64,000 nt of DNA from Synechococcus sp. PROS-U-1 (GTDB taxonomy: Bacteria > Cyanobacteriota > Cyanobacteriia > PCC-6307 > Cyanobiaceae), in assembly GCF_014279755.1 (NCBI RefSeq), contig NZ_CP047951.1:2108001-2172000 (forward strand). The letters run 5' to 3'. Within the stretch, counting starts at the first letter, position 1, and each line of letters starts with the position of its first letter. The notes beneath the pieces were generated by a model. It did not search any database. It was not told the DNA's origin and saw nothing but the letters and a program-made list of their open reading frames with translations. A program made the translations under genes and the position numbers. Shown here piece after piece: positions 42,986 to 52,659 of this stretch.

Positions 42986-44899
42986 ATGGGAGCCGTTCCG
43001 TTATCCGCGCAGCATGCCGTCGGCCGTTTGCCGGGGCTCAAGGAACCGGCACTGGTCAGCGGGCCCAACGCAACGGTGTGGCTGATCTGGCTGGAACAGC
43101 GCCCCCAGGAGCGCGGCCGCACCACAGCCTTGATTCGCCGTTTCGGTGATTCAGAAGCGGAGCCCAAGGAACTGACACGGGCCCCAAGCAATCTGCGCAG
43201 TCGCGTGCATGACTACGGCGGCGGTGTGCTCGCTGCCGCGGTGGATCAAGACAGGCTGATCCTGGCCTGGATCGACAGCGGCTGTCTCTGGCGTCAGGAC
43301 TGGCACCTGCCGCAGAACGGAACAGACCAACCCGCTCCGATGGAACCAGCCCAACGGCTCAGCCGGGAGGGCGACTGGGAGCTGGCGGATGGCGTGCTCG
43401 ATTTGCCGCGGCAGCGGTGGATTGGCATCCGTGAAATCGAGGGTCGTGACCAGCTGGTGAGCCTGGCGCTGAACAAGGCCGATCAGACCCCGCTGCCACT
43501 GCATCAACCGGCGGACTTTGCCGGCTACGGCTGCATGAGCCCCGATGGCCAGCGTTTCGCCTGGGTGGAATGGCAGCAACCCGCCATGCCATGGGACTGC
43601 AGCAGTCTTTGGTGCGCGGAGTTGAGCAACACGGGCGACCTGATCCAACCTCGACAGCTGGCCGGGGGCAACGGCGTCTCGGTGTTTCAACCCCAATGGC
43701 TGCCCAACGGACAACTGCTCGTGGCGGAGGACAGCACGGGTTGGTGGAATCTGATGATCCAGCCCCATACCGATGCCGCCTGGCAACGGCCCTGGCCGAT
43801 GGCAGCTGAAACGGCCATGCCCCAATGGATTTATGGGATGAGCACCACGGCCTGGGATGGCGAACAGCTGATCGCAGCCGTGTGCAGCCGCGGGACCTGG
43901 TCATTGCAGCAGCTCAGCTTGGATGGAACCGTGCAGCCGTTGATGCAGCCGTTTGATGATCTCGCGGGGTTAAGCGCCTGCAACGGTCGCGCCGTGGCCG
44001 TGGCCAGCAACAGCACCAGCGTCGCTGGGCTGCTGGAAATCGACCTGCGACCAGCCACCCCGCTCTGGAGCCACAGCCCGGCCATGCCCGCACCTTTGGC
44101 GGTTGAGGACATCAGCGTGGCCGAACCGCTCTGGTTTAACGGCTACCGAGACGAACGCACCCATGCCTGGTACTACCCCCCCAGCGGCAACACGCCAGGG
44201 GCCGCCCCACTCCTGGTGAAAAGTCACAGCGGACCAACGGCCATGGCCCGCCGCGGCCTCAGCCTGGCGATCCAGTACTGGACATCCCGTGGCTGGGGAG
44301 TGGTGGATGTGAATTACGGCGGTTCAACAGGATTTGGCAGGGATTACCGGGAGCGGCTCAACGGTGGCTGGGGGGTAGTGGATGTCGAAGACTGCGCAGC
44401 AGCAGCCCGGGCCTTGATCGCGACGGGTCGCGCCGATCCCGACAAGATCGCCATCGAAGGCGGCAGTGCAGGTGGCTTCACCACCCTGGCGGCCCTTTGT
44501 TTCACCGATGTGTTCCGGGCGGGTGCCTGCCGCTATGCGGTGTGTGATCTCACAGCCATGGCCGAAGACACCCACCGGTTCGAAGCGCGCTACGTCGATG
44601 GCCTGGTGGGTCCATGGCCCCAAGAGCGCACGCTCTATGAGCAACGATCACCTCTGCATCACGCAAATCAAATCCGCTGCCCGGTGCTGTTTTTCCAGGG
44701 GTTAAAAGACAAGGTGGTGCCTCCGGAACAGACCGAACGCATGGCCGAGGCCCTGCGTAACAACGGAATCCCGGTGGAGGTGCGGCTGTTCGAAGACGAA
44801 GGCCATGGGTTCCGGAACCAAGCCACCCAGATCGAGGTTCTGAAAGAGACCGAGGCCTTTTTCCGACATCAACTGGGCCTTGCAGAACAGCGCATCTGA
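42986..44899 (+). CDS. S9 family prolyl oligopeptidase-like peptidase
   Basis: This is a serine peptidase of the prolyl-oligopeptidase/acylaminoacyl-peptidase type (about 637 aa). The N-terminal beta-propeller region (about 1-370) has repeats such as MSPDGQRFAWVEWQQPAMPW. The alpha/beta-hydrolase domain has SRGWGVVDVNYGGSTGFGRD, the nucleophile in EGGSAGGFTTLA, the acid in FQGLKDKVVPPEQ and the His in DEGHGFRN. ATG 42986 is preferred over TTG 42950. It is cytosolic, since no signal is seen, and probably degrades small peptides. Confidence 0.9.
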   Translation: MGAVPLSAQHAVGRLPGLKEPALVSGPNATVWLIWLEQRPQERGRTTALIRRFGDSEAEPKELTRAPSNLRSRVHDYGGGVLAAAVDQDRLILAWIDSGCLWRQDWHLPQNGTDQPAPMEPAQRLSREGDWELADGVLDLPRQRWIGIREIEGRDQLVSLALNKADQTPLPLHQPADFAGYGCMSPDGQRFAWVEWQQPAMPWDCSSLWCAELSNTGDLIQPRQLAGGNGVSVFQPQWLPNGQLLVAEDSTGWWNLMIQPHTDAAWQRPWPMAAETAMPQWIYGMSTTAWDGEQLIAAVCSRGTWSLQQLSLDGTVQPLMQPFDDLAGLSACNGRAVAVASNSTSVAGLLEIDLRPATPLWSHSPAMPAPLAVEDISVAEPLWFNGYRDERTHAWYYPPSGNTPGAAPLLVKSHSGPTAMARRGLSLAIQYWTSRGWGVVDVNYGGSTGFGRDYRERLNGGWGVVDVEDCAAAARALIATGRADPDKIAIEGGSAGGFTTLAALCFTDVFRAGACRYAVCDLTAMAEDTHRFEARYVDGLVGPWPQERTLYEQRSPLHHANQIRCPVLFFQGLKDKVVPPEQTERMAEALRNNGIPVEVRLFEDEGHGFRNQATQIEVLKETEAFFRHQLGLAEQRI

Positions 44900-44994
44900 A
44901 CACCAAAGAACGCACGCAAATCACGACAGATCAAGACAAACAAACAACCAATTACAAACTCCCCATAAGATCAAAATGCTTCGATATTCAGACC

Positions 44995-45330
44995 ATGCTT
45001 CAGCGGTGGCGCAGAGAATTTGTTGAGTTCTTCTTCACCAAGGGCAATGCTCTAAGCGTTGCCATCGCATTCATTGTGGGCCAGCAATTCACAAGAATCG
45101 TCGACTCAATCACCAAAGACCTCTTCATGCCGCTGTTGAACCCATTGGTCTCCAGCGGAAGCTTCAAAGACCTCAAGATTGCCTATTTCGGGGGGGCGAT
45201 TGAAGTTGGGAACTTAATTGACACGGTGATTGAAGCTCTGTTGGTGGCCTGGGTGCTGTTCCTGATCCTCAAGGGGATCAAAAGGATGGAACGACAAAGC
45301 GCGGCCGAGCCCGAAGCCAGCGAAAGCTGA
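44995..45330 (+). CDS. mscL: Large-conductance mechanosensitive channel MscL
   Basis: MscL releases solutes under hypo-osmotic stress. The 111-residue protein has WRREFVEFFFTKGNALSVAI (the N-terminal S1 helix and pore-lining TM1 start), AIAFIVGQQFTRIVDSITKD, a short extracellular loop and TM2 LIDTVIEALLVAWVLFLILK. It is shorter in the loop than enteric MscL, but the layout is right. It stands alone after the S9 peptidase gene. Confidence 0.85.
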   Translation: MLQRWRREFVEFFFTKGNALSVAIAFIVGQQFTRIVDSITKDLFMPLLNPLVSSGSFKDLKIAYFGGAIEVGNLIDTVIEALLVAWVLFLILKGIKRMERQSAAEPEASES

Positions 45331-45477
45331 ATTACCAGATGGTTACAACCCACACAACCGGGTTCAGCAAATGTGATGGCTTAAGCGAGCAACCAACAGG
45401 AACGTTCAACCTGTGCCCCATGGAACGGATGAGACTGAAGCGGGTCTGAGATGGTGAGCAAAGCTTCCTGAGTATTA

Positions 45478-45651
45478 ATGCGGATCCTGCGCTATCGCGG
45501 CAACAGCTACGCCAGCCCTGAACCCATCCAGGCTGCCCCCCGCCCCGGCGCACGCTCCTATCGCTGGGTGCAATACGCCATCAAGGCCAACGACGTTGTA
45601 GCCATGCAGCAACGCGAAGCAGGGTCGAGCAACCATCACCTCGCCGCCTGA
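45478..45651 (+). CDS. DUF4278 domain protein (57 aa)
   Basis: This short protein starts MRILRYRGNSYASPEPIQAA, the MxLxYRGxxY opening of the cyanobacterial DUF4278 family, then RPGARSYRWVQYAIKANDVV and a short polar end. Function is unknown. It lies 6 bases from the convergent sufS stop. Confidence 0.75.
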   Translation: MRILRYRGNSYASPEPIQAAPRPGARSYRWVQYAIKANDVVAMQQREAGSSNHHLAA

Positions 45652-45657
45652 GCCTGA

Positions 45658-46938
45658 TCAGCTGTGCTCGCGCAGGAAGGCGACCGTGGAGGCGAGTTCC
45701 TCGCTGAAGCGGTCGATCTCCTCAAAAGTGCTGGTAAAGCTCAAGCTGGCGCGCGCTGATGCGGAGACGTCATACAAGCGGTGCAAGGGCTGACAGCAGT
45801 GATGACCACTGCGGATGCAAATTCCAGACGCATCAATCAGTGCGGCAATGTCATTGGCATGAACGCCATCCACAAGGAATGTGGCGAGGGCACCGCGTTC
45901 AGGCTGCTGATCCGGCGTGGGCCCTAGCACCCGGACGCCATCAATCGCCTGCAGCCGGTTGAACAGATGCCGGGTGAGCTGCGCTTCCCAGGCCTGAATC
46001 GCCTCCAGACCCACCGCCTGCAGATAGCGAATCGCGGCCCCCATCCCCACCGCTTCTCCAATAGCAGGGGTCCCCGCTTCGAACTTGTGGGGCAGCACCG
46101 CCCAGGTGCTGTGATCGAGGAAAACGTCTTGGATCATCTCCCCGCCGCCCAGGAAAGGAGGCATCGCCTCCAGCAGAGACTCCCGCGCCCAGAGGAAGCC
46201 CATACCGGTGGGGCCGCAGAGCTTGTGGGACGAGCCGACCAGAAAATCGGCATCGAGAGCCGCAACATCAATCGGCTTGTGAGCCAGGCTCTGGCAGGCA
46301 TCGACAAGCACACAGGCGCCAACGGCATGGGCCGCGGGGATCACCTGATCAAGAGGATTGCAGCAGCCCAGTGCATTGCTGATGTGCACCAGGCTCACCA
46401 GCCGGGTGCGCTGGCTGAGCTGGGCCTGGAAATCTTCCAGATCCAGCTCGCCAGATTCAGTGATGCCGACATGCCGCAACACACAGCCCGTGCGCTGAGC
46501 CAGCAGTTGCCAGGGCACCAGGTTGCTGTGGTGCTCCATCACCGTGAGGAGGATTTCGTCTCCTTCCTTCAGGTTGGCGTCACCCCAAGTGCGCGCCACG
46601 AGGTTGATCGCTTCACTGGCATTGCGGGTAAAGACGATTTCCCGGGCACTGGCGGCACCGACGAAGGCCGCAGCCGTGCTGCGGGCTGCCTCAAAAGCAT
46701 CGGTGGCACGGGCACTGAGCTGGTGGGCGCCGCGATGCACGTTGGCGTTGTCGCAGCTGTAGTACTGCTGCAGCGCCTCCAGCACCTGGCGGGGCTTCTG
46801 ACTGGTGGCGGCGTGATCGAGATAAATCAGCGGCCGGCCGTCGGGAGCCAGCTGCTCAAGAATCGGGAAGTCGGAACGGTATCGAGAGGATAAATCCACG
46901 AAATCCACACCAGATCGTGCTTTTGCGGTGATTGTCAT
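45658..46938 (-). CDS. sufS: Cysteine desulfurase SufS
   Basis: SufS takes sulfur from cysteine for Fe-S cluster assembly. PLP-binding Lys lies in DFLVGSSHKLCGPTGMGFLW, and the persulfide Cys in GICIRSGHHCCQPLH. IYLDHAATSQKPRQVLEALQ and FTRNASEAINLVARTWGD are standard class V aminotransferase blocks. It is 426 aa and the last gene of the suf operon, overlapping sufD by 4 bases. Confidence 0.96.
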   Translation of the reverse strand: MTITAKARSGVDFVDLSSRYRSDFPILEQLAPDGRPLIYLDHAATSQKPRQVLEALQQYYSCDNANVHRGAHQLSARATDAFEAARSTAAAFVGAASAREIVFTRNASEAINLVARTWGDANLKEGDEILLTVMEHHSNLVPWQLLAQRTGCVLRHVGITESGELDLEDFQAQLSQRTRLVSLVHISNALGCCNPLDQVIPAAHAVGACVLVDACQSLAHKPIDVAALDADFLVGSSHKLCGPTGMGFLWARESLLEAMPPFLGGGEMIQDVFLDHSTWAVLPHKFEAGTPAIGEAVGMGAAIRYLQAVGLEAIQAWEAQLTRHLFNRLQAIDGVRVLGPTPDQQPERGALATFLVDGVHANDIAALIDASGICIRSGHHCCQPLHRLYDVSASARASLSFTSTFEEIDRFSEELASTVAFLREHS

Positions 46939-48119
46939 CGGGCAAGGCTGCCCATCACGCGCTCCAGGGGACGCCAGGCCTGCGCAGCAGCAGGAAGCTG
47001 CTCGATCACCTCCTGGCAGGCCCCGCGCAACAGCAGCGCGGTCGCCTCCGCCGCGGCGATCCCGCGACTCTGGAGATAGAACAACTGATCGTCCTGGAGC
47101 TGAGACACGGTGGCGCCGTGGGCGCAGCGCACATCGTCCGCCACGATTTCCAGCTCGGGCTTGGTGTCGACCCGGGCGCGATCAGACAGCAGCAGGTTGC
47201 GGCTCAACTGCGCCGCATTGGTGCGCTGGGCATCGCGGGGAACACTGATGGCACCGTTGAAAATCGCGTGGGATTGGCCACCGGCCAGGCATTTCTGCAA
47301 CTGATCCAACTCCCCTTCAGGCCCGTCAAAACGCACAGCGGTATGGGTGGCCAGCTGCTCTTCGGCGCCGGTCACCGCCAAGCCCTTGAGCACGGTCTGC
47401 GCTTGTCCATCCACCTGCACCACCCTGGGCTCCACCCGTCCAAAGCTCCAGCCCTGAACGACCGAGGTGAGGGCATAGGAGCTGCGGGGCTCCTGCTCAA
47501 CCGCCAGATGCGCCATCAACGACGAAGCGCCATCAGCCGTAGCCAGCACCCCATGCCGCAGTTGCGCCTCCTGCCCCAAATGCACTTCCAGCACGTGGCT
47601 GTGGGCGGACGCACCCTCCGCCAACAACACCTGCAGCAACTCAAGCTCCGCCTTTTCCTCGAGCAGCAGTAGCACCCGGGTGGCGTTCAACCCGGCACCC
47701 GCCGCGAGGACCAGTTCCAGCGAACCCACGCGCCCCCGCACCCTGAGGGCCAGGATCTGCTGCGCTTTGGCGTGGTTGAACTCCACCGGCCAGGCCTGGG
47801 CGCAACCGCAGCAATCAAGGGTGTGACCGAGGGCCTGCTTCAGCTCATCAGCATTGAGGACCGTGATCCCCTCCGGGAGGAGCTGCCCTGCCAAGGGATC
47901 GTCAGAACCGTTGAGCACCAGACGGGTCACCCCCTCCAAGCTGGGCGGAAGTGGTGCTGAAATCTTTGACGCACTGGTCGGCAACGCCGACACAGCCGCA
48001 AGACGCTTGAGGTCGGTGAGCCGCCAGGACTCTTCCCGGCGGCTGGGCAGACCGAGGTGCTCCAACGCGGCGCGACCGCGCTCCTGCACCGGCGCCAGCA
48101 CACTGCTCCCCATGATCAA
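46935..48119 (-). CDS. sufD: Fe-S cluster assembly protein SufD
   Basis: This is the SufD scaffold subunit (394 aa), partner of SufB and SufC. The C-terminal core carries [20 protein letters not shown] then [20 protein letters not shown], the SufB/SufD signature. The N-terminal half is diverged, as usual for SufD ([20 protein letters not shown]-like start). It overlaps sufC and sufS by 4 bases each, so translation is tightly coupled. Confidence 0.94.
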   Translation of the reverse strand: MIMGSSVLAPVQERGRAALEHLGLPSRREESWRLTDLKRLAAVSALPTSASKISAPLPPSLEGVTRLVLNGSDDPLAGQLLPEGITVLNADELKQALGHTLDCCGCAQAWPVEFNHAKAQQILALRVRGRVGSLELVLAAGAGLNATRVLLLLEEKAELELLQVLLAEGASAHSHVLEVHLGQEAQLRHGVLATADGASSLMAHLAVEQEPRSSYALTSVVQGWSFGRVEPRVVQVDGQAQTVLKGLAVTGAEEQLATHTAVRFDGPEGELDQLQKCLAGGQSHAIFNGAISVPRDAQRTNAAQLSRNLLLSDRARVDTKPELEIVADDVRCAHGATVSQLQDDQLFYLQSRGIAAAEATALLLRGACQEVIEQLPAAAQAWRPLERVMGSLAR

Positions 48120-48904
48120 GCAGCCCCCTGAGTGGCCAGCTCCTGATCCACCCAGTCATATCCGGTCTTCTCCAGCTCAAGGGCCAGTTCCCGTCCGCCA
48201 GTGCGCAGGATCTGGCCCGCAGCCATCACATGGACATAGTCCGGGGTGATCTCATCAAGAAGACGCTGGTAGTGAGTAATTAACAGCGTGGCGTTGTCTT
48301 CCGTCGCCAATTGGTTCACGCCGCCGGCAACGATGCGCAGGGCGTCGATATCGAGACCCGAATCGGTTTCATCGAGAATCGCCACCACAGGCTCGAGCAA
48401 GGCCATCTGCAGGATCTCGTTGCGCTTTTTCTCACCACCGGAGAACCCTTCATTCACACTCCGCTCGAGGAAGGCGGGGTCCATCTGCACCACCTTGAGC
48501 TTGTCATGCACGTGATCCTCAAAGGCAAACGTGTCGAGCTCCTCCTCCCCCTGTTTCTCCCGCCGAGCATTGGTGGACACCCGTAGGAACTCCAGGTTGC
48601 TGACGCCGGGGATCTCAACCGGGTACTGAAATCCGAGAAACACCCCCAAACGCGCCCGTTCTTCGGGCTCCAGGTCAAACAGATCCTGACCGCGGTAGCG
48701 AACGGTGCCGCCCGTGACGCGATACGCCGGATGCCCAGCCAACACCTTGGAGAGCGTGCTCTTGCCACTGCCGTTGCGGCCCATCACGGCATGGATCTCA
48801 CCAGCCCGCACCTGCAGATTCACCCCCTTGAGGATGGGCTTGTCCTCGACGGAGGCATGCAGGTCTTGGATGTCGAGCAGCAGCTCAGCGTCAGGGCGAA
48901 TCAC
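48116..48904 (-). CDS. sufC: Fe-S cluster assembly ATPase SufC
   Basis: This soluble ABC-type ATPase drives the SufBCD scaffold. It has Walker [21 protein letters not shown], signature [20 protein letters not shown], Walker [16 protein letters not shown] and the switch His in [10 protein letters not shown]. Its 262 aa length is typical. It lies 42 bases after sufB and overlaps sufD by 4. Confidence 0.97.
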   Translation of the reverse strand: MIRPDAELLLDIQDLHASVEDKPILKGVNLQVRAGEIHAVMGRNGSGKSTLSKVLAGHPAYRVTGGTVRYRGQDLFDLEPEERARLGVFLGFQYPVEIPGVSNLEFLRVSTNARREKQGEEELDTFAFEDHVHDKLKVVQMDPAFLERSVNEGFSGGEKKRNEILQMALLEPVVAILDETDSGLDIDALRIVAGGVNQLATEDNATLLITHYQRLLDEITPDYVHVMAAGQILRTGGRELALELEKTGYDWVDQELATQGAA

Positions 48905-48946
48905 GGAAGGAGGCGTTGGAAAACAGAGACAGGGTGGAGACAGGGA

Positions 48947-50386
48947 TCAGCCCACGGATCCCTCGAGTTTGAGGGCCAACAATTTGTCAGCCTCAGCGGC
49001 GAACTCCATGGGCAGCTGGTTGAAGACGTCGCGGCAGAAGCCACTGACCATCATTGAGACGGCTTCTTCAAAACCGATGCCACGGCTCTGGAGATAGAAG
49101 AGCTGGTCTTCGGAGATGCGACAGGTGCTGGCCTCGTGCTCGATGGCCGCCTGCGGCTGCTGAGAACGGATATAGGGGTATGTGTTCGCAGCAGCCTGAT
49201 CGCCAATCAGCATCGAATCGCACTGGCTGTAGTTCCGTGCGCCCTTGGCATTGGGCCCCATCTGCACGAGGCCGCGATAGCTGTTGCTGGAGCGTCCAGC
49301 GCTGATGCCTTTGCTCACAATGGTGGAGCGGGTGCGCGGTCCGACATGGACCATTTTCGTTCCGGTATCGGCCTGCTGGCAGTTGTTGGTGAGTGCCACG
49401 GAATAGAACTCACCCACCGAATCAGCACCCTGCAGCACGCAACTGGGGTATTTCCAGGTGATGGCCGAACCGGTCTCGACCTGTGTCCAGCTGATGCGGC
49501 TGCGAGCGCCGCGGCACTGGCCGCGCTTGGTCACGAAGTTGTAGATCCCGCCGACACCGTTTTCATCGCCGGCATACCAGTTCTGAACCGTGGAGTACTT
49601 GATGGAGGCATCGTCGAGGGTGACCAGTTCCACCACAGCCGCATGAAGCTGGTTGGTGTCAAACATCGGGGCGGTGCAGCCCTCGAGGTAACTCACCGAG
49701 GCACCTTCTTCGGCCACGATCAGGGTTCGCTCGAACTGACCGGTGTCCCCAGAATTGATCCTGAAATAGGTGGACAACTCCATTGGGCACTCCACCCCCT
49801 TCGGGATGAAAACAAAGGATCCGTCGCTGAACACCGCTGAGTTCAGAGCGGCGAAGTAATTGTCGTTACTGGAGACAACCGTGCCGAGGTAACGCTCGAT
49901 CAGCTCGGGGTGCTCTTTCACCGCTTCACTGAAAGAACAGAACACCACGCCGTGTTCCGCCAGCTTCTCTTTGTAGGTGGTGGCGATCGACACGCTGTCG
50001 AAAACAGCATCCACAGCGACATTGCTAAGGCGCTTCTGTTCGCTCAACGGGATGCCGAGCTTGTCGAAGGTCTCCAGGAGCTTCGGATCCACCTCATCAA
50101 GGCTGGCCTTCTTGTCCTGCTGCTTGGGCGCGGCGTAATAAACGATGTCTTGGTAGTCGATCTCGGGATAACCGAGGGCAGCCCAATCAGGCTCCTCCAG
50201 GGTGAGCCAGTGGCGGAAGGCCTTGAGCCGAAACTGCAGCAGAAACTCCGGCTCTTCCTTCTTGGCCGAAATCAGACGAACGACCTCCTCGCTGAGACCC
50301 TTGGCGATTTTGTCGGTCTCGATCTCGGTGACAAAGCCGTACTTGTACGGCTGACTGACGAGATCCCGTGTGGAGGTACTGGTCAT
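48947..50386 (-). CDS. sufB: Fe-S cluster assembly protein SufB
   Basis: This is the scaffold subunit on which clusters form (479 aa). It has [98 protein letters not shown] and the C-terminal [20 protein letters not shown]. It is the first suf structural gene, following ftrC after a 5-base gap. Confidence 0.97.
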   Translation of the reverse strand: MTSTSTRDLVSQPYKYGFVTEIETDKIAKGLSEEVVRLISAKKEEPEFLLQFRLKAFRHWLTLEEPDWAALGYPEIDYQDIVYYAAPKQQDKKASLDEVDPKLLETFDKLGIPLSEQKRLSNVAVDAVFDSVSIATTYKEKLAEHGVVFCSFSEAVKEHPELIERYLGTVVSSNDNYFAALNSAVFSDGSFVFIPKGVECPMELSTYFRINSGDTGQFERTLIVAEEGASVSYLEGCTAPMFDTNQLHAAVVELVTLDDASIKYSTVQNWYAGDENGVGGIYNFVTKRGQCRGARSRISWTQVETGSAITWKYPSCVLQGADSVGEFYSVALTNNCQQADTGTKMVHVGPRTRSTIVSKGISAGRSSNSYRGLVQMGPNAKGARNYSQCDSMLIGDQAAANTYPYIRSQQPQAAIEHEASTCRISEDQLFYLQSRGIGFEEAVSMMVSGFCRDVFNQLPMEFAAEADKLLALKLEGSVG

Positions 50387-50391
50387 TCAGT

Positions 50392-50748
50392 TCAGCCGAC
50401 GGTGGCGTTAATCGTTTCAGTGGAGATGGACTGCGTCTTGTCAGGGCAGGCGAAAGGATTGTCCTCAGTGAGGAAGAGCATGCAGTGGCATTCCTTGCGT
50501 TCACGCATCGGAACACAGGGGCAGTTCCAAAACGCCTGGGAGACCTCGGCCTCTTTGTCGTCGTAGTGCCGGCAGGGGCACAGAGCGCCTCCGAGGTCGT
50601 CCTTGTGACGCGCGAGACCTTTCAGAACAACAGCGGTGACACTGGGATCAGCACAGAAGTAGGTGCCTGTCCGCTGCGCGTAGGTTTGAGCGAACTTGCG
50701 GATCACCTCCAGGCTTTCTGCTGTCGGCTCTTGAGGGGCGTCGGACAT
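50392..50748 (-). CDS. ftrC: Ferredoxin-thioredoxin reductase catalytic chain
   Basis: This chain passes electrons from ferredoxin to thioredoxin, linking light to enzyme regulation. The 118-residue protein has the full Cys set for the 4Fe-4S centre and active disulfide: GTYFCADPS, GALCPCRHYDDKEAEVSQAF, WNCPCVPMRERKECHCMLFL. Its position as the leading gene of sufBCDS means this Fe-S enzyme is likely made together with the Fe-S assembly machinery under SufR control (inference). Confidence 0.96.
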   Translation of the reverse strand: MSDAPQEPTAESLEVIRKFAQTYAQRTGTYFCADPSVTAVVLKGLARHKDDLGGALCPCRHYDDKEAEVSQAFWNCPCVPMRERKECHCMLFLTEDNPFACPDKTQSISTETINATVG

Positions 50749-50773
50749 GGAAGTGGAGGGAGCGGCGAATTAC

Positions 50774-50835
50774 GAAACCCCGCGGTTTCCTTATGGGAAG
50801 CCTAGGCCAACAGGCCTCCGGTCAGCGGGCTTCCC
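50774..50835. promoter_or_regulatory. Palindromes in the ftrC/sufR divergent promoter region
   Basis: GAAACC (50774-50779) and GGTTTC (50784-50789) form a 16-base palindrome. GGGAAGCC (50795-50802) pairs with GGCTTCCC (50828-50835), enclosing AGGCC/GGCCT. Their location between ftrC-sufBCDS and divergent sufR makes them candidate SufR operators, but they do not obviously match the CAAC-N6-GTTG site reported for SufR elsewhere. Confidence 0.4.
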
Positions 50836-50906
50836 ATTGTGACCCGCAACCCGGCCGACATCCCGAGGCAATTCGATGGCATCGTGTGGGAAGGTTTCGC
50901 TTCTTC

Positions 50907-51551
50907 ATGAGCGCCTCGGCCCCTGCCAGCACCCGCGACGCCGTGCTCTCCCTGCTGATGGAGCGCGGAGAGGAAGACGCTGGCAATCTGGCCGGCACCG
51001 TGGGTATTTCCGTGCAGGCCATGCGCCGGCACCTGCGTTCTCTCGCCGAAAGTGGCTTGGTGCGCGCCAGCAGCAACTCCAGCGGCCCGGGACGTCCCAG
51101 CAACCGCTGGTGTCTTACCGACCAGGGACGGGCCCAGTTCCCAGACGGCAGTGACCGCTTCGCCCTGGGGCTACTGGATTCGATGCGCAGCCATCTCCCC
51201 GAAGCGACCGTGCGTCAGCTGCTGAACCAGCAGGCCGAGTCGAAAGCCAGCCAATACCGAGAAAGCCTGGGCGATGCCTCCCTTGAGGCTCGCCTCGAAC
51301 ATCTGGCACGGCTGCGGCGCGACGAGGGCTACGTCACCGTTTGCAGCAGAGATGACGACGGCGTCAGCTGGCGACTCGAAGAGGCCCACTGTTCGGTGCA
51401 ACGCATCGCCGAGGAATTTCCTGCGGTATGCGACCAAGAATTACTACTGATCCGGCAGACCGTGCCGGACTGTCGAGTCGAACGCGTGCATTGGCGGCTT
51501 GAGGGCGGTCACGCCTGCGGCTTCCGGATCACTCCACTTTCCGAGGGCTGA
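50907..51551 (+). CDS. sufR: Iron-sulfur cluster biosynthesis transcriptional regulator SufR
   Basis: This is a DeoR/ArsR-like winged-helix repressor that senses Fe-S status and represses suf. The HTH is at about 10-60 (DAVLSLLMERGEEDAGNLAG then TVGISVQAMRRHLRSLAESG, VRASSNSSGPGRPSNRW). The C-terminal region has the cluster-ligand cysteines: EFPAVCDQELLLIRQTVPDC and GGHACGFRI. ATG 50907 was chosen; the frame is open back to 50793. It is divergent from ftrC-suf, the usual arrangement in cyanobacteria. Confidence 0.93.
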   Translation: MSASAPASTRDAVLSLLMERGEEDAGNLAGTVGISVQAMRRHLRSLAESGLVRASSNSSGPGRPSNRWCLTDQGRAQFPDGSDRFALGLLDSMRSHLPEATVRQLLNQQAESKASQYRESLGDASLEARLEHLARLRRDEGYVTVCSRDDDGVSWRLEEAHCSVQRIAEEFPAVCDQELLLIRQTVPDCRVERVHWRLEGGHACGFRITPLSEG

Positions 51552-51889
51552 TGGCCATCGACCGGGCGACGATTGAACAGATCGATGCAACCTTGCTACC
51601 CCAGCTGGATCGCCATCACCTACGGGTTCTAAGCCACTGTCTTGACAGCTTTCAGGCGATGGCAGGACACGAGGCCACAGGCGCGATCCCCGACGAAGAC
51701 CAACAGCGCCTCTGGTGCAGGCAGCAACCCCTCGTCGCGGACGACCCCGCCTTTCTCGAGACCCTGCTTGAGCAGCTCAGGGCTGCCGCCAATCAGCTCG
51801 ATCAGCTGGCGATTGAACTGGGCAAGCCACCCTTGGCGCTGACCCTCGACGATCTGATCAACGCCGCCGAAGCCCGCTGCCGTGGCTGA
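51551..51889 (+). CDS. Conserved hypothetical helical protein downstream of sufR
   Basis: This 112-residue, all-helical protein has RATIEQIDATLLPQLDRHHL, QLRAAANQLDQLAIELGKPP and DLINAAEARCRG. The ATG shares a base with the sufR stop, so it is coupled to sufR. There are no membrane segments. I know no function. Confidence 0.7.
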   Translation: MAIDRATIEQIDATLLPQLDRHHLRVLSHCLDSFQAMAGHEATGAIPDEDQQRLWCRQQPLVADDPAFLETLLEQLRAAANQLDQLAIELGKPPLALTLDDLINAAEARCRG

Positions 51890-51951
51890 CATGGCTGTCG
51901 TGACTGTCGTCGTCGAGCTGCCATCATCAATTCATCTGTTTAACGCGGGCG

Positions 51952-52551
51952 ATGCTTGATATCTCTGACGCCCTCAGCTTCTTTCGCCTGAGCTGTGGCC
52001 GGTGGACCTCCCAGCGCAGCCAGCATCATCTGCTGCATCGCCGCGCCGAAGCCGGAGCCTCCTTCATCGTCGTGGAAGAACTGCTGAAGGGAGACGAGCG
52101 ACTCGCTGAGATCGCCGAGCGAAATAACGAGAGCGTTGAGCGAATCGTCGGCGGCTGCTGGGTGCGCTGGAGCGGATCAATGGCCTGGGACCGCGCCGGT
52201 GAATCCCACGAGGACCAGACCATGTTCGGACTGATCCCCGAGGACGAGACGGGGCGACGCGGACTATTGCTACGGGATCGCGGCTACGCCGAAAAAGCGC
52301 CGGTAGCTGGCCAGTTCCGCATGGATGACGAAAACGGCCTGATCCTCACCACCGATTACGAAATGATGAGCTCCCTCGAGCGCTTCTGGTTCGCGGGACC
52401 GAACCTGCGGCTGCGCACCAGCACGGTTCAGGGGCTCTCCAACAACGCCTCCTTCTGCATGGAGACCCGGCAGCTGGATAACGCGCCGGAGTCCAGCCAT
52501 ACCGCTGAAGCTGCCATCAGTGCAGCAGGCCTCGCCCCGTTCGGCTGGTAA
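51952..52551 (+). CDS. cpcS: CpcS/CpeS-type phycobiliprotein lyase
   Basis: These lipocalin-fold lyases attach bilins to a specific Cys of phycobiliproteins. The 199-residue protein shows the family opening ALSFFRLSCGRWTSQRSQHH and then LLHRRAEAGASFIVVEELL, followed by VGGCWVRWSGSMAWDRAG, YEMMSSLERFWFAGPNLRLR and SNNASFCMETRQL. The exact subfamily (CpcS, CpeS, CpcU) cannot be told by eye. It lies directly upstream of the rod-core linker gene on the same strand, linking bilin attachment to rod assembly. Confidence 0.85.
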   Translation: MLDISDALSFFRLSCGRWTSQRSQHHLLHRRAEAGASFIVVEELLKGDERLAEIAERNNESVERIVGGCWVRWSGSMAWDRAGESHEDQTMFGLIPEDETGRRGLLLRDRGYAEKAPVAGQFRMDDENGLILTTDYEMMSSLERFWFAGPNLRLRTSTVQGLSNNASFCMETRQLDNAPESSHTAEAAISAAGLAPFGW

Positions 52552-52556
52552 GCAGA

Positions 52557-52575
52557 AATACTTAGAAGAAGTATT
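52557..52575 (+). promoter_or_regulatory. Small hairpin in the lyase-cpcG leader
   Basis: AATACTT (52557-52563) pairs with AAGTATT (52569-52575) around loop AGAAG in the 108-base gap before cpcG. It has no U-run. It may be part of the cpcG 5' leader. Confidence 0.3.
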
Positions 52576-52659
52576 ACGGCATGTAATCGCTGCAACACCT
52601 GCTGAAGGGGGCAAGACCGAGCACTTCTACGATCCCGAACAGTGGATGCTGTAGCTCGC

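Noticed and set aside
42950-43191. Long upstream extension of the def frame
   Set aside because: It is antisense to the start of the S9 peptidase gene and lacks deformylase-family sequence.
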